Origin: Streptomyces avicenniae
GTDB lineage: Bacteria > Actinomycetota > Actinomycetes > Streptomycetales > Streptomycetaceae
DNA: 64,000 nt
Reading direction: 5' to 3'
NCBI RefSeq assembly: GCF_000719135.1
Contig: NZ_JOEK01000009.1
Span: 1-64,000 of the forward strand
The translations under genes were made by a program, and so were the position numbers. The notes under the pieces were generated by a model. That model was not told where the DNA came from. It saw only the letters and a list, made by a program, of their open reading frames with translations, and did not search any database. This document shows, in pieces, positions 17,928 through 26,199 of this stretch (its first letter is position 1; each line of letters begins with the position of its first letter).

Positions 17928-18293
17928 CGCGCTCTCCCCTCGTCCCCCGGCCGGGCCTTCCCGGCGGGCCTTCGCACGGCGCCCCCCGGGTTTCCTCACC
18001 GGGGGGTCGGCCGCCCGGCGGGGGCGTCCTCACGGAAGCGGGCCACGCCGTCCCAGGCACGATACATCGGATCTTTCCTCGCCGCGGTGGACGGCGCGAG
18101 GGCGGCGGGCCGCCCGTGGCCAGCGGATACGCGCCCACGGCCGCGCGGCGCTGCGGCGGCGCGCTCGCGGCCCATCCCACCAGGAAACGGACGAGGTCGC
18201 CCATACGCCACGGCGGGCGCCGCGGGACCCGTTTCCCGCGGGCGGACGCGTCGTTGGGCCCGGAGCATGATCCGCCCGGCATTGGAGGAGACA
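17928..18293. other. divergent intergenic region between GntR and acetyltransferase genes
   Basis: 366 bp with no credible gene. It contains Arg/Pro-rich shadow frames only, the GntR ribosome site at its left end, a candidate GntR operator at 18061-18077, and GGAGGAG at its right end serving the acetyltransferase. Confidence 0.6.
18061..18077. promoter_or_regulatory. possible second GntR operator (autoregulatory)
   Basis: ACATCGGAT at 18064-18072 matches nine consecutive bases of the palindrome at 15476-15492 (reverse orientation), and 12 of 17 positions match overall. It lies 134 bp upstream of the GntR start. The right arm is degenerate, so this may be a weak site. Confidence 0.4.
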
Positions 18294-19145
18294 GTGCGGA
18301 ACTTCGAGATCGGCACGGCGGGAGCCGGGGACCTGGCGACCCTGCGGGAGTGGGCCGCGGACGAGGGCTGGAACCCGGGCGACCGCGACCTCACCGCCTT
18401 CCAGGCGGCCGACCCGCGCGGCTTCCTCGTCGGACGGCTGGACGGCGAGCCGGTGGCGTCCGTCTCGGCCGTGCGCCACGGGCCCGGCTTCGGCTTCCTC
18501 GGCCTCTACATCGCCCGCCCGCAGGTGCGCGGGCAGGGCTACGGGATGCGGATGTGGCGGGCGGCCATGGACCGCCTCGGCGGGCGGAACGTCGGCCTCG
18601 ACGGCGTCGTCGCGCAGCAGGAGAACTACCGCAGGTCGGGCTTCCACCACGCGTGGAACCACCTGCGGTACGAGGGGACGGTCCCGGTCAGCGCCGCCGA
18701 GGTGCCCGGGGGCACGGTCCTCGTGGACGGGCGCTCGCTGCCGTTCGCCGTCCTGGCCGACCACGACCGCCGCCACTTCCCCGGCGAGCGCGACGCGTTC
18801 CTCTCGCAGTGGGTGACGCAGCCCGCGCACACGTCGCTCGCCGCCGTGGGCGACGGCGGCCTGCGCGGCTTCGCCGTGGCGCGCCCGGCCGCCAGGGGCA
18901 CGCGGGTCGGGCCGCTGCACGCGGACTCGGAGGCGGTCGCGCACGCCCTGCTGACCGGCCTCGCCGCCACCGCGCCGCCCGCGCCGCTGGTGCTGGACGT
19001 CCCCGACGTCAACGCCCCGGCCCTGCGCCTGGTCGAACGCCTCGGGTTCACACCGGTGTTCGAGTGCGCCCGCATGTACACCGGCCCGGTGCCCGACACG
19101 GACACGTCGGGCGTCTTCGGCGTGACGAGCATCGAGGTCGGCTGA
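18294..19145 (+). CDS. GNAT acetyltransferase with C-terminal YitH-like domain
   Basis: 283 residues from GTG 18294, chosen for the GGAGGAG at 6-nt spacing; ATG 18267 is the alternative. Residues ~5-125 form a GNAT fold: LGLYIARPQVRGQGYGMRMW is the acetyl-CoA binding loop (RGQGYG). The C-terminal half (FAVARPAARGTRVGPLHADS, ALRLVERLGFTPVFECARMYTG) matches the Acetyltransf_18/YitH region. Substrate unknown. It stands alone, with the ECF sigma gene 90 bp downstream. Confidence 0.88.
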   Translation: MRNFEIGTAGAGDLATLREWAADEGWNPGDRDLTAFQAADPRGFLVGRLDGEPVASVSAVRHGPGFGFLGLYIARPQVRGQGYGMRMWRAAMDRLGGRNVGLDGVVAQQENYRRSGFHHAWNHLRYEGTVPVSAAEVPGGTVLVDGRSLPFAVLADHDRRHFPGERDAFLSQWVTQPAHTSLAAVGDGGLRGFAVARPAARGTRVGPLHADSEAVAHALLTGLAATAPPAPLVLDVPDVNAPALRLVERLGFTPVFECARMYTGPVPDTDTSGVFGVTSIEVG

Positions 19146-19235
19146 CGGCCCCTCCGTCCGCCCGGGGCCCGACCGCGTCACGGTGAACGTTTCCGCCCGC
19201 TCCTCCGTCATAGGACGACCGAGGAGAGGACGAGG

Positions 19236-19781
19236 ATGCGCGGACAGCGCGAGGCAGGGACCGGGTCCGAGGAGGAACCCCCGCCGGTCCGGGAGCAGAC
19301 CGAGCGGATACGGGCCGTGCTCGCCCTGGGCGGGGTGCCCTGGGGCGATCTCGACGACGGCCTCCAGCAGGTGCGGCTCAAGCTGCTCACCGAGGAGGCC
19401 GGGCCGGGCCGCGGCGTCCGCGACCGTGACGCGTGGTCGGCCGTGGTCGCCTCGCGCGTCGCCGTGGACTGGCACCGCGCCAGGGCGAGGGAGGCGGGTC
19501 TGCGCGCGCGGCTGGCGGCCCGCTGGGAGCGGCACGGGGGCACGGAGCACCCGCAGGAGGATCTTCCGCTCGCCCTCTCCGTGGCGAGGGGTCTGGAGAG
19601 CCTGTCCAGGCCCCAGCGACAGGTGATCACCTTGCGGTACTACATGGACCTGAGCGTCGCGGAGATCGCCTCCCTGCTGGGGATTCCGGAGGGCACGGTC
19701 AAGAGCCGGCTCCACTCGGCCGCCGCCGCGCTGCGGGGCCGACTGACCGAGAAGGAGGGGGATTTCCGTGGACGTGGATGA
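19236..19781 (+). CDS. ECF-type RNA polymerase sigma factor
   Basis: 181 residues from ATG 19236 with GAGGAGAGGA upstream. Region 2 is diverged (DDGLQQVRLKLLTE, WHRARAREAG). Region 4 is clear: LESLSRPQRQVITLRYYMDLSVAEIASLLGIPEGTVKSRLHSA. It overlaps the next gene by 14 bp, the arrangement expected for a sigma factor and its regulator or dedicated partner. The signal is unknown. Confidence 0.9.
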   Translation: MRGQREAGTGSEEEPPPVREQTERIRAVLALGGVPWGDLDDGLQQVRLKLLTEEAGPGRGVRDRDAWSAVVASRVAVDWHRARAREAGLRARLAARWERHGGTEHPQEDLPLALSVARGLESLSRPQRQVITLRYYMDLSVAEIASLLGIPEGTVKSRLHSAAAALRGRLTEKEGDFRGRG

Positions 19782-20418
19782 CGGCGGACTGACACCGCGT
19801 GAGACGGACCGTCTGCGCACGGCGCTCGGGATCATCGGCGCCGAGGCGGGGCGCGGGGAGCCCGCCGACGCGCTCGCGCTCCGCGGGTCACGGCGCGCGG
19901 GGCGGCGGGCGGCGCTCGCCGTGGCGGCGGCGGTGGGCACGGCGGCGCTGGCCGTGGGCGTCACGCTCACCGGCGGGTCCGGGGGAGGCGGTCCCGCCGA
20001 GGGGGACGGGGAGGGCGGGGGCGGGGGCGTGGGGCTCACCGTGGCGGAGGCGATCGCCTGCGCGGCCTTCGTCGGGGAAGGCGAGGTGACGGGCATCAGG
20101 CCGTCGGCCGAGAGCGGCAGGATCGTCCTCGGCCTCGACGTCCGTGAAGCGCTCGTGCCCGCCGGGGAGGGCGGCCCGGTGGAGCTAGACATCCTGGAGC
20201 CCGACCCGGCGACACAACTGCGGGTGGGGCAGCGCGTGTTCGTCACCGTCTACGAGGACCGTGACGCCCCGGCGGACTTCGCCCTGGACGGCGAGGTGCC
20301 GGGGACGGCCGAGGTGTACAGGGACGCCCTGCCCGCGGCCGAGGGACTGGCGTGCCCCGAGTTCTGGACGGACCGGGAGGACCCGGACGCCGCCGTCGTG
20401 GGGGTGGACGGCGGCTGA
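19768..20418 (+). CDS. single-pass membrane protein, putative anti-sigma partner
   Basis: 216 residues from GTG 19768 with AAGGAGGGGG upstream, overlapping the sigma gene. N-terminal ~50 residues are cytosolic (PRETDRLRTALGIIGAEAG). One transmembrane segment follows (AALAVAAAVGTAALAVGVTL), then a Gly-rich linker and an acidic extracellular domain of about 130 residues with two cysteines (AIACAAF, LACPEFW). No zinc-binding anti-sigma HxxxCxxC motif is seen, so anti-sigma activity is suggested only by position and topology. Its last 169 bp overlap the convergent methyltransferase frame. Confidence 0.75.
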   Translation: MDVDDGGLTPRETDRLRTALGIIGAEAGRGEPADALALRGSRRAGRRAALAVAAAVGTAALAVGVTLTGGSGGGGPAEGDGEGGGGGVGLTVAEAIACAAFVGEGEVTGIRPSAESGRIVLGLDVREALVPAGEGGPVELDILEPDPATQLRVGQRVFVTVYEDRDAPADFALDGEVPGTAEVYRDALPAAEGLACPEFWTDREDPDAAVVGVDGG

Positions 20419-21209
20419 CCGCCGCGGTGGCGGCCCCGGGCGGGGGGTCGGCCGGGCGCCGTGCCCGCCGCGAGGAACACGGGGACGGCGACGAACAGCC
20501 GGTCGGTGGCGGCGCGTTCGCGCTGCTCGGCGAGCCAGCCGTCCACCCGCTCGCGCGGGAAGGCCCCGGCTAGCGCGGCTAGCTGCACTAGCATCGGCAG
20601 CGTCGCGGGCCCGGTGGACACCACCGTGCGGACCTCGGCCGTCACCGCCAGGAACCCGGCCTCAAGCAGGAGCGTGCGGTGACGGCGGGCGGCGCGGGGG
20701 GCGGTGACGGCGTCGGCGCGGGCGTGCACGAGGGCGCGGGTGAGCGCCGGGTCGTCCGAGTCGATGACGACCGTGTCCCAGTCCTGTCCGAGCAGCACGG
20801 CCCGCCCGCCGGGCACCAGGACGCGGCGCGCCTCGGCCAACGCCCGTGCGGGCTCGCGCAGTTCGTGGAACACCTTGTCGGCCCGCCAGCCGTCGAGCGA
20901 CGCGTCGGCGAACGGCAGGCCGTACGCGTCCGCGACGCGCACGTCCGCGCCCGGCCAGCGGTGGCGGGCGACCGCGAGCGTCTGCGCGTCCGGGTCAACT
21001 CCGGCCGCCCGCAGGCCCCGCGCGTCCAGTTCTGCGACGGCACGGCCCGCGCCGCAGCCGACGTCCACGACGCGCGCCCCGGGCGCCGCGCGCAGCAAGT
21101 CGTAGGAGTACGCGCGCAGTTCCTCGGCGCCTGGCAGGCGTTCCGCGGCGTCGAGGCGGGCGAGGAGGTCAGGTTCGTGAGCGTGGAGCTTCCCTGTGCG
21201 GCTTGTCAT
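20250..21209 (-). CDS. SAM-dependent class I methyltransferase with extended C-terminus
   Basis: 319 residues. The SAM motif VVDVGCGAGRAVAEL, acidic VDPDAQTLAVAR and post-motif RVLVPGGRAVLLGQD show a Methyltransf_11-type Rossmann fold; substrate unknown. The natural domain seems to end near FLAAGTAP. The last ~65 residues are low-complexity (Ser/Pro/Ala) and antisense to the sigma-partner gene, which suggests loss of the original stop codon or a tail without function. It is divergent from the MerR gene and a likely target of it. Confidence 0.85.
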   Translation of the reverse strand: MTSRTGKLHAHEPDLLARLDAAERLPGAEELRAYSYDLLRAAPGARVVDVGCGAGRAVAELDARGLRAAGVDPDAQTLAVARHRWPGADVRVADAYGLPFADASLDGWRADKVFHELREPARALAEARRVLVPGGRAVLLGQDWDTVVIDSDDPALTRALVHARADAVTAPRAARRHRTLLLEAGFLAVTAEVRTVVSTGPATLPMLVQLAALAGAFPRERVDGWLAEQRERAATDRLFVAVPVFLAAGTAPGRPPARGRHRGGQPPSTPTTAASGSSRSVQNSGHASPSAAGRASLYTSAVPGTSPSRAKSAGASRSS

Positions 21210-21224
21210 GGGAGGCAGACTGCG

Positions 21225-21244
21225 ACTTCATGTCGGCATGAGGT
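21225..21244. promoter_or_regulatory. MerR-type dyad upstream of the MerR gene
   Basis: ACTTCATG (21225-21232), TCGG, CATGAGGT (21237-21244) is a near-perfect inverted repeat (7 of 8 pairs). It lies in the short gap between the divergent methyltransferase and MerR genes, as expected for a shared MerR operator. Confidence 0.5.
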
Positions 21245-21252
21245 CAAACGGG

Positions 21253-21669
21253 ATGGGCATCGGCGCCCTGGCGGAACGGTTCGGGCTGGGGACGCACGTG
21301 CTGCGGTACTGGGAGGAGCGCGGGCTGCTCGCGCCGTCCCGTGACGCCGCCGGACGCCGCCGTTACGGCGAGGAGCACGTCACGCGGGTCGCCGTCGTCC
21401 TGCGCGCGAAGGAGGCCGGGCTGTCCCTCGACGTCATCCGTGCCCTCGTCTCCCCCACGGAGCCGGGGCGGCGCGGCGAGGTCCTGCGCGGGGAGGCCGA
21501 GGCGCTGCGCGCCCGTGTCGCCGCCGGGCGGGCCGCGCTGGAGCTGGTCGAGTGCGCCATGGGCTGCGAGCGGGAGGACGTCACCGGCTGCGCGCACTTC
21601 GTGCGGGCGGTGGCGGAGCGGACCGGCGCGGACGCGGCGGCCCCGCCGGGGACGGGTCCGCGCCGGTGA
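21253..21669 (+). CDS. MerR-family transcriptional regulator
   Basis: 138 residues from ATG 21253 (GAGG nine bases upstream), which places the HTH at the N-terminus as usual for MerR; ATG 21238 is an alternative. MGIGALAERFGLGTHVLRYWEERGLL is the winged-helix signature. A dimerisation helix with AEALRARVAAGRAALELVE follows, then two cysteines (AMGCEREDVTGCAHF) that could sense a thiol-reactive compound or metal. It is divergent from the methyltransferase, which it probably controls. Confidence 0.9.
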   Translation: MGIGALAERFGLGTHVLRYWEERGLLAPSRDAAGRRRYGEEHVTRVAVVLRAKEAGLSLDVIRALVSPTEPGRRGEVLRGEAEALRARVAAGRAALELVECAMGCEREDVTGCAHFVRAVAERTGADAAAPPGTGPRR

Positions 21670-21684
21670 GCCGCCGCCGGTGGC

Positions 21685-22275
21685 TCAGGGTGGGCCGCTC
21701 CCGTCGCGCGTGCGGATGAGGAGTTCCGCCGTCTTCTCCGGCAGTGTGATGCGGCCCGCGAACGCGTACCCGGCCGCCTTGAACGCCCGGATGGACGCGG
21801 TGTTCAGCTCGTCGGGCTCGGCGACGACCCGGGTGCAGTGGCGGTCGGCGGCGAACAGGCCGTCGGCGATGTCCCGCAGCAGTCCCCGGCCGAGGCCCCT
21901 GCCGAGGCGGTCGGCGTCGCCGATGGCGATGTGCACGCCTAAGTCGCGCGGGTGGCAGGGGTAATGACCGGCGAGGCGGTCGCGGGCGACGCGGTACACC
22001 TCGATGTACGCGAGGGGCGTCCCGTCGCGGCCGACGAGGCAGGGCAGGGAGTGGTTCCCGGCGCGCTGGGTGGCGAGTTCGTCGGCCCAGCGCTCGCGTG
22101 GCCAGTCCTGGTGCCAGAACGCGGCGACGTGCGCGCGCGTCATCCACCGGTGGACGGTGTCCAGGTCCTCGCCGACGGCGCGTGCGGGGCGGGCGGTCCA
22201 GCCGTCGGGCAGCAGCGGCACCGGCGGGCCGGGCACCAGGTCGTCCGCCGGGGGGTCCGTGCGCGGCCCGGTCAT
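21685..22275 (-). CDS. siderophore-pathway GNAT acyltransferase (IucB/AlcB-like)
   Basis: 196 residues from ATG 22275, coupled (ATGA) to the upstream synthetase stop. It matches the Acetyltransf_8 family: HRWMTRAHVAAFWHQDWP near residue 40, LPCLVGRDGTPLAYIEVYRVARD, and LGRGLGRGLLRDIADGLF as the CoA loop. In NIS siderophore routes this family acylates an N-hydroxylated diamine. Last gene of the minus-strand siderophore operon. Confidence 0.9.
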   Translation of the reverse strand: MTGPRTDPPADDLVPGPPVPLLPDGWTARPARAVGEDLDTVHRWMTRAHVAAFWHQDWPRERWADELATQRAGNHSLPCLVGRDGTPLAYIEVYRVARDRLAGHYPCHPRDLGVHIAIGDADRLGRGLGRGLLRDIADGLFAADRHCTRVVAEPDELNTASIRAFKAAGYAFAGRITLPEKTAELLIRTRDGSGPP

Positions 22276-24071
22276 TCGCCCGTCCCCTTCAGGGGGTTGG
22301 GGGCGTCGTAGTAGACGGACTGGGCGTCGAGCGGGGCGAGCACCTCGTCGATGCCGTGGAGCCGCGTGAACAGGTTGCTCTTGCTGGGCAGGGTGGCGGC
22401 CTCCAGCCAGCGGCGGGGCAGCCGGTCGCCCTCGGGCCCGGCCTGCGCGAGGGCGGGCAGGGCCGCGCGGAGCCGGGCGGCGAGCACGGCCAGCAGGGCG
22501 GGCTCGGACGCCAGGCCGTCCACGGCGAGCGCGCCGACGACGGCGAGGGCCTGGTTGCGCAGCAGGTAGTAGGAGAGGCGGTCGTCCACGAGGTGGTCGT
22601 CCACGACGGCGAGGGTCGAGGACGCGTCGCCGGAGACGGCCAGCAGGCGCGCGAGGTGGGAGGCGGCCAGGTAGTAGCCCTGGTTGTCGCGGAACGCGCC
22701 GCCGGTGACGCGGCCTTCGGCGTCGAGGCGGACGAGGGTGTTCTGCTGGTGCGCTTCGAGGCCGATGCCGGTGGACGCGTACAGGTGCAGCATGGGGACG
22801 AGGACCCGGTCGGTGTAGTCGGCCGTCCACTGCTCGGCCGCTCCGGGGCCTTGTGCCGCGACCAGGTCGCCGAGGCGGCTGCGGCCGAGTCCTGGCCGGG
22901 GCGCCACCAGGCCCGCGAGACAGCGGAGTTCGGCGACGTGCGCGGGCACCTCGCGGACGGCGACGTCCAGGCCCGTGACGTCCGGCCCCTCGGGGCGGCC
23001 GGGTTCGTCCACGGCGAGCCAGGCGGGGTCGCGGGTGACGGTGAAGCCGGGGTGGGCGCGGAAAGTGGCGGCGCCGAGACCGGCGGCGAGCAGCCGGTCG
23101 ATCTCCAGGCCCCGGCGCAGCTCCGTACGGGTGGACTCGCGGCGGGAGTTGGTCAGGCGCAGGCCGAGGGAGAGCTTCAACATGACCGCCTCGCCCGGCC
23201 GGTAGAGCGTCCGGACGCTGGAGGTGGGCCACCAGTGCGGGCCCAGCTCGCCCAGCGGCTGGAGGGCGCCCGAGTTGACGAGGGCGGCGATGCGCGGGCG
23301 GTGGAGGAGGTCGCGGGCCTGCCAGGGGTGGGCGGGGACGAGGACGCGCCCGGGCGGGGCGGGCGTCCCGGCGAGGTCGGCGAGGAGTTCGACGCAGTCG
23401 CGGCCGTCCAGGGAACGGGAGGGGGTCACCGCGTCGTGGGAGACGACGGCGGGGTCGGCGGCGAACCAGTGCAGCCGGAAGGAGCCGCGCAGTTCGGGCG
23501 AGAACGCGGCGGCGTCGCGGTCGGAGATGCCGTCGCGGCTCTTGGGCGCGGGGTGGTGCAGGTGGCCGAGGGTCAGGGCCTGTTCCGCGTCGAGGAAGCC
23601 GTCGATGGCGGGCGGCGGGGCGGGTGCGGCGCGGCGGGCGGCGATGAACACGGCGACGCGGCGCACGGATTCGGCGGTGCGCTCGACCAGGTCGGCGACC
23701 TCGCCCGACGGCACGCCGCCGTCACGCCGTCCGCCGGAGACGGCGGCCTCGGTGGCGAGGAGGGCGAGGGCCGTGACGGGGTCGGCGGTCGTCCCGAGGC
23801 GCCCGCCGGGGCCGTGCAGGGTGACGGGCCCGAAGCGGTGCCAGCCGGTCGGGGACCAGTGGGTGACGGGGGCGGTGAGCGTCAGCCCCGACGCCGCGAG
23901 TTCGACGCGTACCTGCCCGGACGCCGGGGCGGCCGGGTGCTCGTTCAGCCAGCACCTGAGCAGGGCTTCGAGGTGGGCGTGCTCCGCCGCCGCGCGGGCG
24001 TCGGGGTGGTGCAGCGGGTCGGCCGTGGGCGTGGGGGCCAGGGCGGGGGCCGGTGTCGGGGTGGGGCTCAA
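22272..24071 (-). CDS. NIS siderophore synthetase, IucA/IucC family (second copy)
   Basis: About 599 residues. The start is taken as TTG 24071, which has AGGAG nine bases upstream; no ATG/GTG lies in frame near it. After a Pro/Thr-rich N-terminus come family motifs: VPAHPWQARDLL (nucleotide binding), PTSSVRTLYRP, KLSLGLRLTNSRRESTRTEL, EAHQQNTLV and C-terminal FhuF-like SKSNLFTRLHGID. These ATP-dependent synthetases condense a carboxylate such as citrate with an amine. It is paired with a second synthetase upstream, as in aerobactin-type pathways that make two amide bonds. Confidence 0.92.
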   Translation of the reverse strand: MSPTPTPAPALAPTPTADPLHHPDARAAAEHAHLEALLRCWLNEHPAAPASGQVRVELAASGLTLTAPVTHWSPTGWHRFGPVTLHGPGGRLGTTADPVTALALLATEAAVSGGRRDGGVPSGEVADLVERTAESVRRVAVFIAARRAAPAPPPAIDGFLDAEQALTLGHLHHPAPKSRDGISDRDAAAFSPELRGSFRLHWFAADPAVVSHDAVTPSRSLDGRDCVELLADLAGTPAPPGRVLVPAHPWQARDLLHRPRIAALVNSGALQPLGELGPHWWPTSSVRTLYRPGEAVMLKLSLGLRLTNSRRESTRTELRRGLEIDRLLAAGLGAATFRAHPGFTVTRDPAWLAVDEPGRPEGPDVTGLDVAVREVPAHVAELRCLAGLVAPRPGLGRSRLGDLVAAQGPGAAEQWTADYTDRVLVPMLHLYASTGIGLEAHQQNTLVRLDAEGRVTGGAFRDNQGYYLAASHLARLLAVSGDASSTLAVVDDHLVDDRLSYYLLRNQALAVVGALAVDGLASEPALLAVLAARLRAALPALAQAGPEGDRLPRRWLEAATLPSKSNLFTRLHGIDEVLAPLDAQSVYYDAPNPLKGTGE

Positions 24072-24223
24072 CGGGACACTCTCCTGGGATGCGCGGGGCG
24101 CGGCCGACGCGGGCGTCACCGGTGGCGGTCGCGCCCTCGGCCGGGCTGGGGGTGGGGGCACGGTGGGGCCGCGTGCGCGCGGGCGGGCTGCCCTGCGGCG
24201 CGCACGCGGCCCTGCCGGGCGGG

Positions 24224-26074
24224 TCAGCCTGCGAGCGGGTTGGGGTGGGTGCCGTTGGGGTACAGCGCGTGGCGCAGCGCGCGGTCGGTGTAGCGGGTGA
24301 CGACGAGCCGGTCGCGGTTGAGGCCGTAGCGCGGGATCTCGGGGACCAGCAGGTCGTACGCGGCGAACCGGTCGGCGAGTTCGGGGAAGCGGGCCTGGAA
24401 GGCGAGGATGGTGGCGCGGACCATGCGCCAGAACGTCGTCTCGGGTACGCCGAGATGGTCGGCGCACAGGGGCGCGAGGTAGCGGAAGTGGCCGACGAAG
24501 ACCTGGTCCATGACGTGCTGGCGGATCACGGAGGGGTGCTTGCGCGGCAGGATGTGGCCGTGGCTGTCGGGGTCGGGGCCGCGTTCCGGGACGTCGTCGA
24601 AGGAGACGCAGACGTCGTCCACGAAGTCCTTGAGGTAGAGGCGTGCCGGGGTGTCGTCGGCGTCGTAGCCGAGCAGGGTGTTCTGGCCGTGGGGGTTGAA
24701 GGTGACGCCGTACCGGTAGAGGACGTGCAGCAGGGGGTCGAGGAGGGTGGTGAAGAGCCGCTGGAGCCAGTCCTCGGCGGCGAGCCCCGAGGCGCGGACG
24801 AGTTCGGCGACGAAGGCGTCTCCCGAGCTGTCCACGTGCAGGAGGGAGGCGAACGTGCGGACGCGTTCGCCGCTGTCGGCGCGGGAGGAGACGGACTCGC
24901 GCCATATGCAGCCCAGCGTCTCCAGGTGCTGGTAGGGGACGTCGGGCAGGGCGTCGAGGTAGGGGTGGCGGACCGTGACGGAGGCGACTTCGCCGAGGAA
25001 CACGGTCCTGGTCTCCTCGGCGAGGAGCTTGTCGCGGTCGAGCAGGCCGCGCAGCCACTCGGTGACGACGGGGGCGCCGGACGTGCAGTGCGGGGGGATG
25101 CCGCGCCACACCAGGGTGTTGAGGATCTTCAGCGGCAGCTTGACGTCGTAGCGCCCCGGCGTGGTGATGTTGGCCATGGTGCGGATGGACTGGCCGGGCA
25201 GGTACGCGTCGGGGCTCTCGCCGAGGGGCACGATGCGGCGCTGGGCGATGTCCGCCGCGTGCAGGGTCTGCACGACGTGGTCCCACTGCCAGGGGTGGAC
25301 GGGCATCCACACGAAGCTCTCGGGCGCCAGGCCGGCGTGTTCCAGGACGGCGGTGAACCTGGCCCTGGTGTCCTCGTCCAACTCCCTTTCCAGGACGGCG
25401 CGTTCCGACAGCTCTGACGTGCCGCGGAACTCGGCGAGGCCGCGGTGGACGGCGATCCAGCGCAGCCGGACGGGCCGCGCCGACTCGGGCGCGTAGGCGC
25501 GGACGTCGGTGGCGGAGAAGCCGATGCGTCCCTTGTTGGCGACCAGCAGGTCGTGTCCGGTCATGCGGCATTCGAGCGCCGTGTGGTCCAGGGCGCGCAA
25601 CTCGGCGGCGGTCTCGCCGCCGTGGGTGGCGCGGGCGGCGTCCACGGCCTGGGTGGCGGCGAGTTCGGTGAGGTAGGTGGCGACGGTGGCCGCGTCGGTG
25701 CCGAGGGTGGACGCCGCGTCGATGAGGAACCGCTGGACGTCCCAGGCGGGTTCGGCGATGGCGTTGCCCAGCATGCTCGTGGCGGTGCGGGTGACGGTGG
25801 CGGGATCGACGCGCAGCCAGCCGAACGCGCCGGGGCGGGCGGCGAACGCGTAGGTGGTGCCGCTGTCGAGATCGACCCGGTAGCGGCCCTCGCCCGTGCG
25901 CTGCGCGGTGAGCATGTCCTCGAAGCACCACTCGCCGAGTGCCTTGGCGAGCAGCCGGCGGCCTGACGCGCGCCAGGCGGCCGGGGCGACGTCCGCCAGG
26001 TCGGGTACGGGGTGGGCGGGCGGTGCGGGCGTGGCCGCCTGTCGGTCGTCGCTGCTGCTGGGGCGCCTGGGCAT
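24224..26074 (-). CDS. NIS siderophore synthetase, IucA/IucC family (first copy)
   Basis: 616 residues from ATG 26074 (GGAG upstream). A longer GTG start at 26134 would lie against the iron box and was rejected. Motifs: MPVHPWQWDHVVQTLH, PTPGRYDVKLPLKILNTL-like stretch, HPYLDALPD, GVTFNPHGQNTLL, KDFVDDVCVSFDD and FWRMVRATILAF. Function: ATP-dependent amide formation on citrate or a similar acid during siderophore assembly. First biosynthetic gene after the transport genes, 125 bp downstream of the permease, with its own iron box. Confidence 0.93.
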   Translation of the reverse strand: MPRRPSSSDDRQAATPAPPAHPVPDLADVAPAAWRASGRRLLAKALGEWCFEDMLTAQRTGEGRYRVDLDSGTTYAFAARPGAFGWLRVDPATVTRTATSMLGNAIAEPAWDVQRFLIDAASTLGTDAATVATYLTELAATQAVDAARATHGGETAAELRALDHTALECRMTGHDLLVANKGRIGFSATDVRAYAPESARPVRLRWIAVHRGLAEFRGTSELSERAVLERELDEDTRARFTAVLEHAGLAPESFVWMPVHPWQWDHVVQTLHAADIAQRRIVPLGESPDAYLPGQSIRTMANITTPGRYDVKLPLKILNTLVWRGIPPHCTSGAPVVTEWLRGLLDRDKLLAEETRTVFLGEVASVTVRHPYLDALPDVPYQHLETLGCIWRESVSSRADSGERVRTFASLLHVDSSGDAFVAELVRASGLAAEDWLQRLFTTLLDPLLHVLYRYGVTFNPHGQNTLLGYDADDTPARLYLKDFVDDVCVSFDDVPERGPDPDSHGHILPRKHPSVIRQHVMDQVFVGHFRYLAPLCADHLGVPETTFWRMVRATILAFQARFPELADRFAAYDLLVPEIPRYGLNRDRLVVTRYTDRALRHALYPNGTHPNPLAG

Positions 26075-26138
26075 GAAGCGGCTCCGAGGGTGGGTGGGGT
26101 GGGGCCGACCGGGCTGCGGCCCGGAAACCGACACAAGA

Positions 26139-26157
26139 TTAGGTTAGGCTTTCCTAA
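26139..26157. promoter_or_regulatory. iron box (DmdR/IdeR operator) before the siderophore synthetases
   Basis: TTAGGTTAGGCTTTCCTAA matches the consensus TTAGGTTAGSCTAACCTAA at 17 of 19 positions. It lies 65 bp upstream of the first synthetase start, so synthesis should be repressed by iron. Confidence 0.9.
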
Positions 26158-26199
26158 TATTCAATGCCGTCAGGTGTCCGCCCGTCACGAACCGTCACC

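Noticed and set aside
22098..24293. 731-codon plus-strand frame opposite the siderophore synthetase
   Set aside because: Gly/Val/Glu-rich antisense shadow of the IucA/IucC gene, which has strong family motifs.
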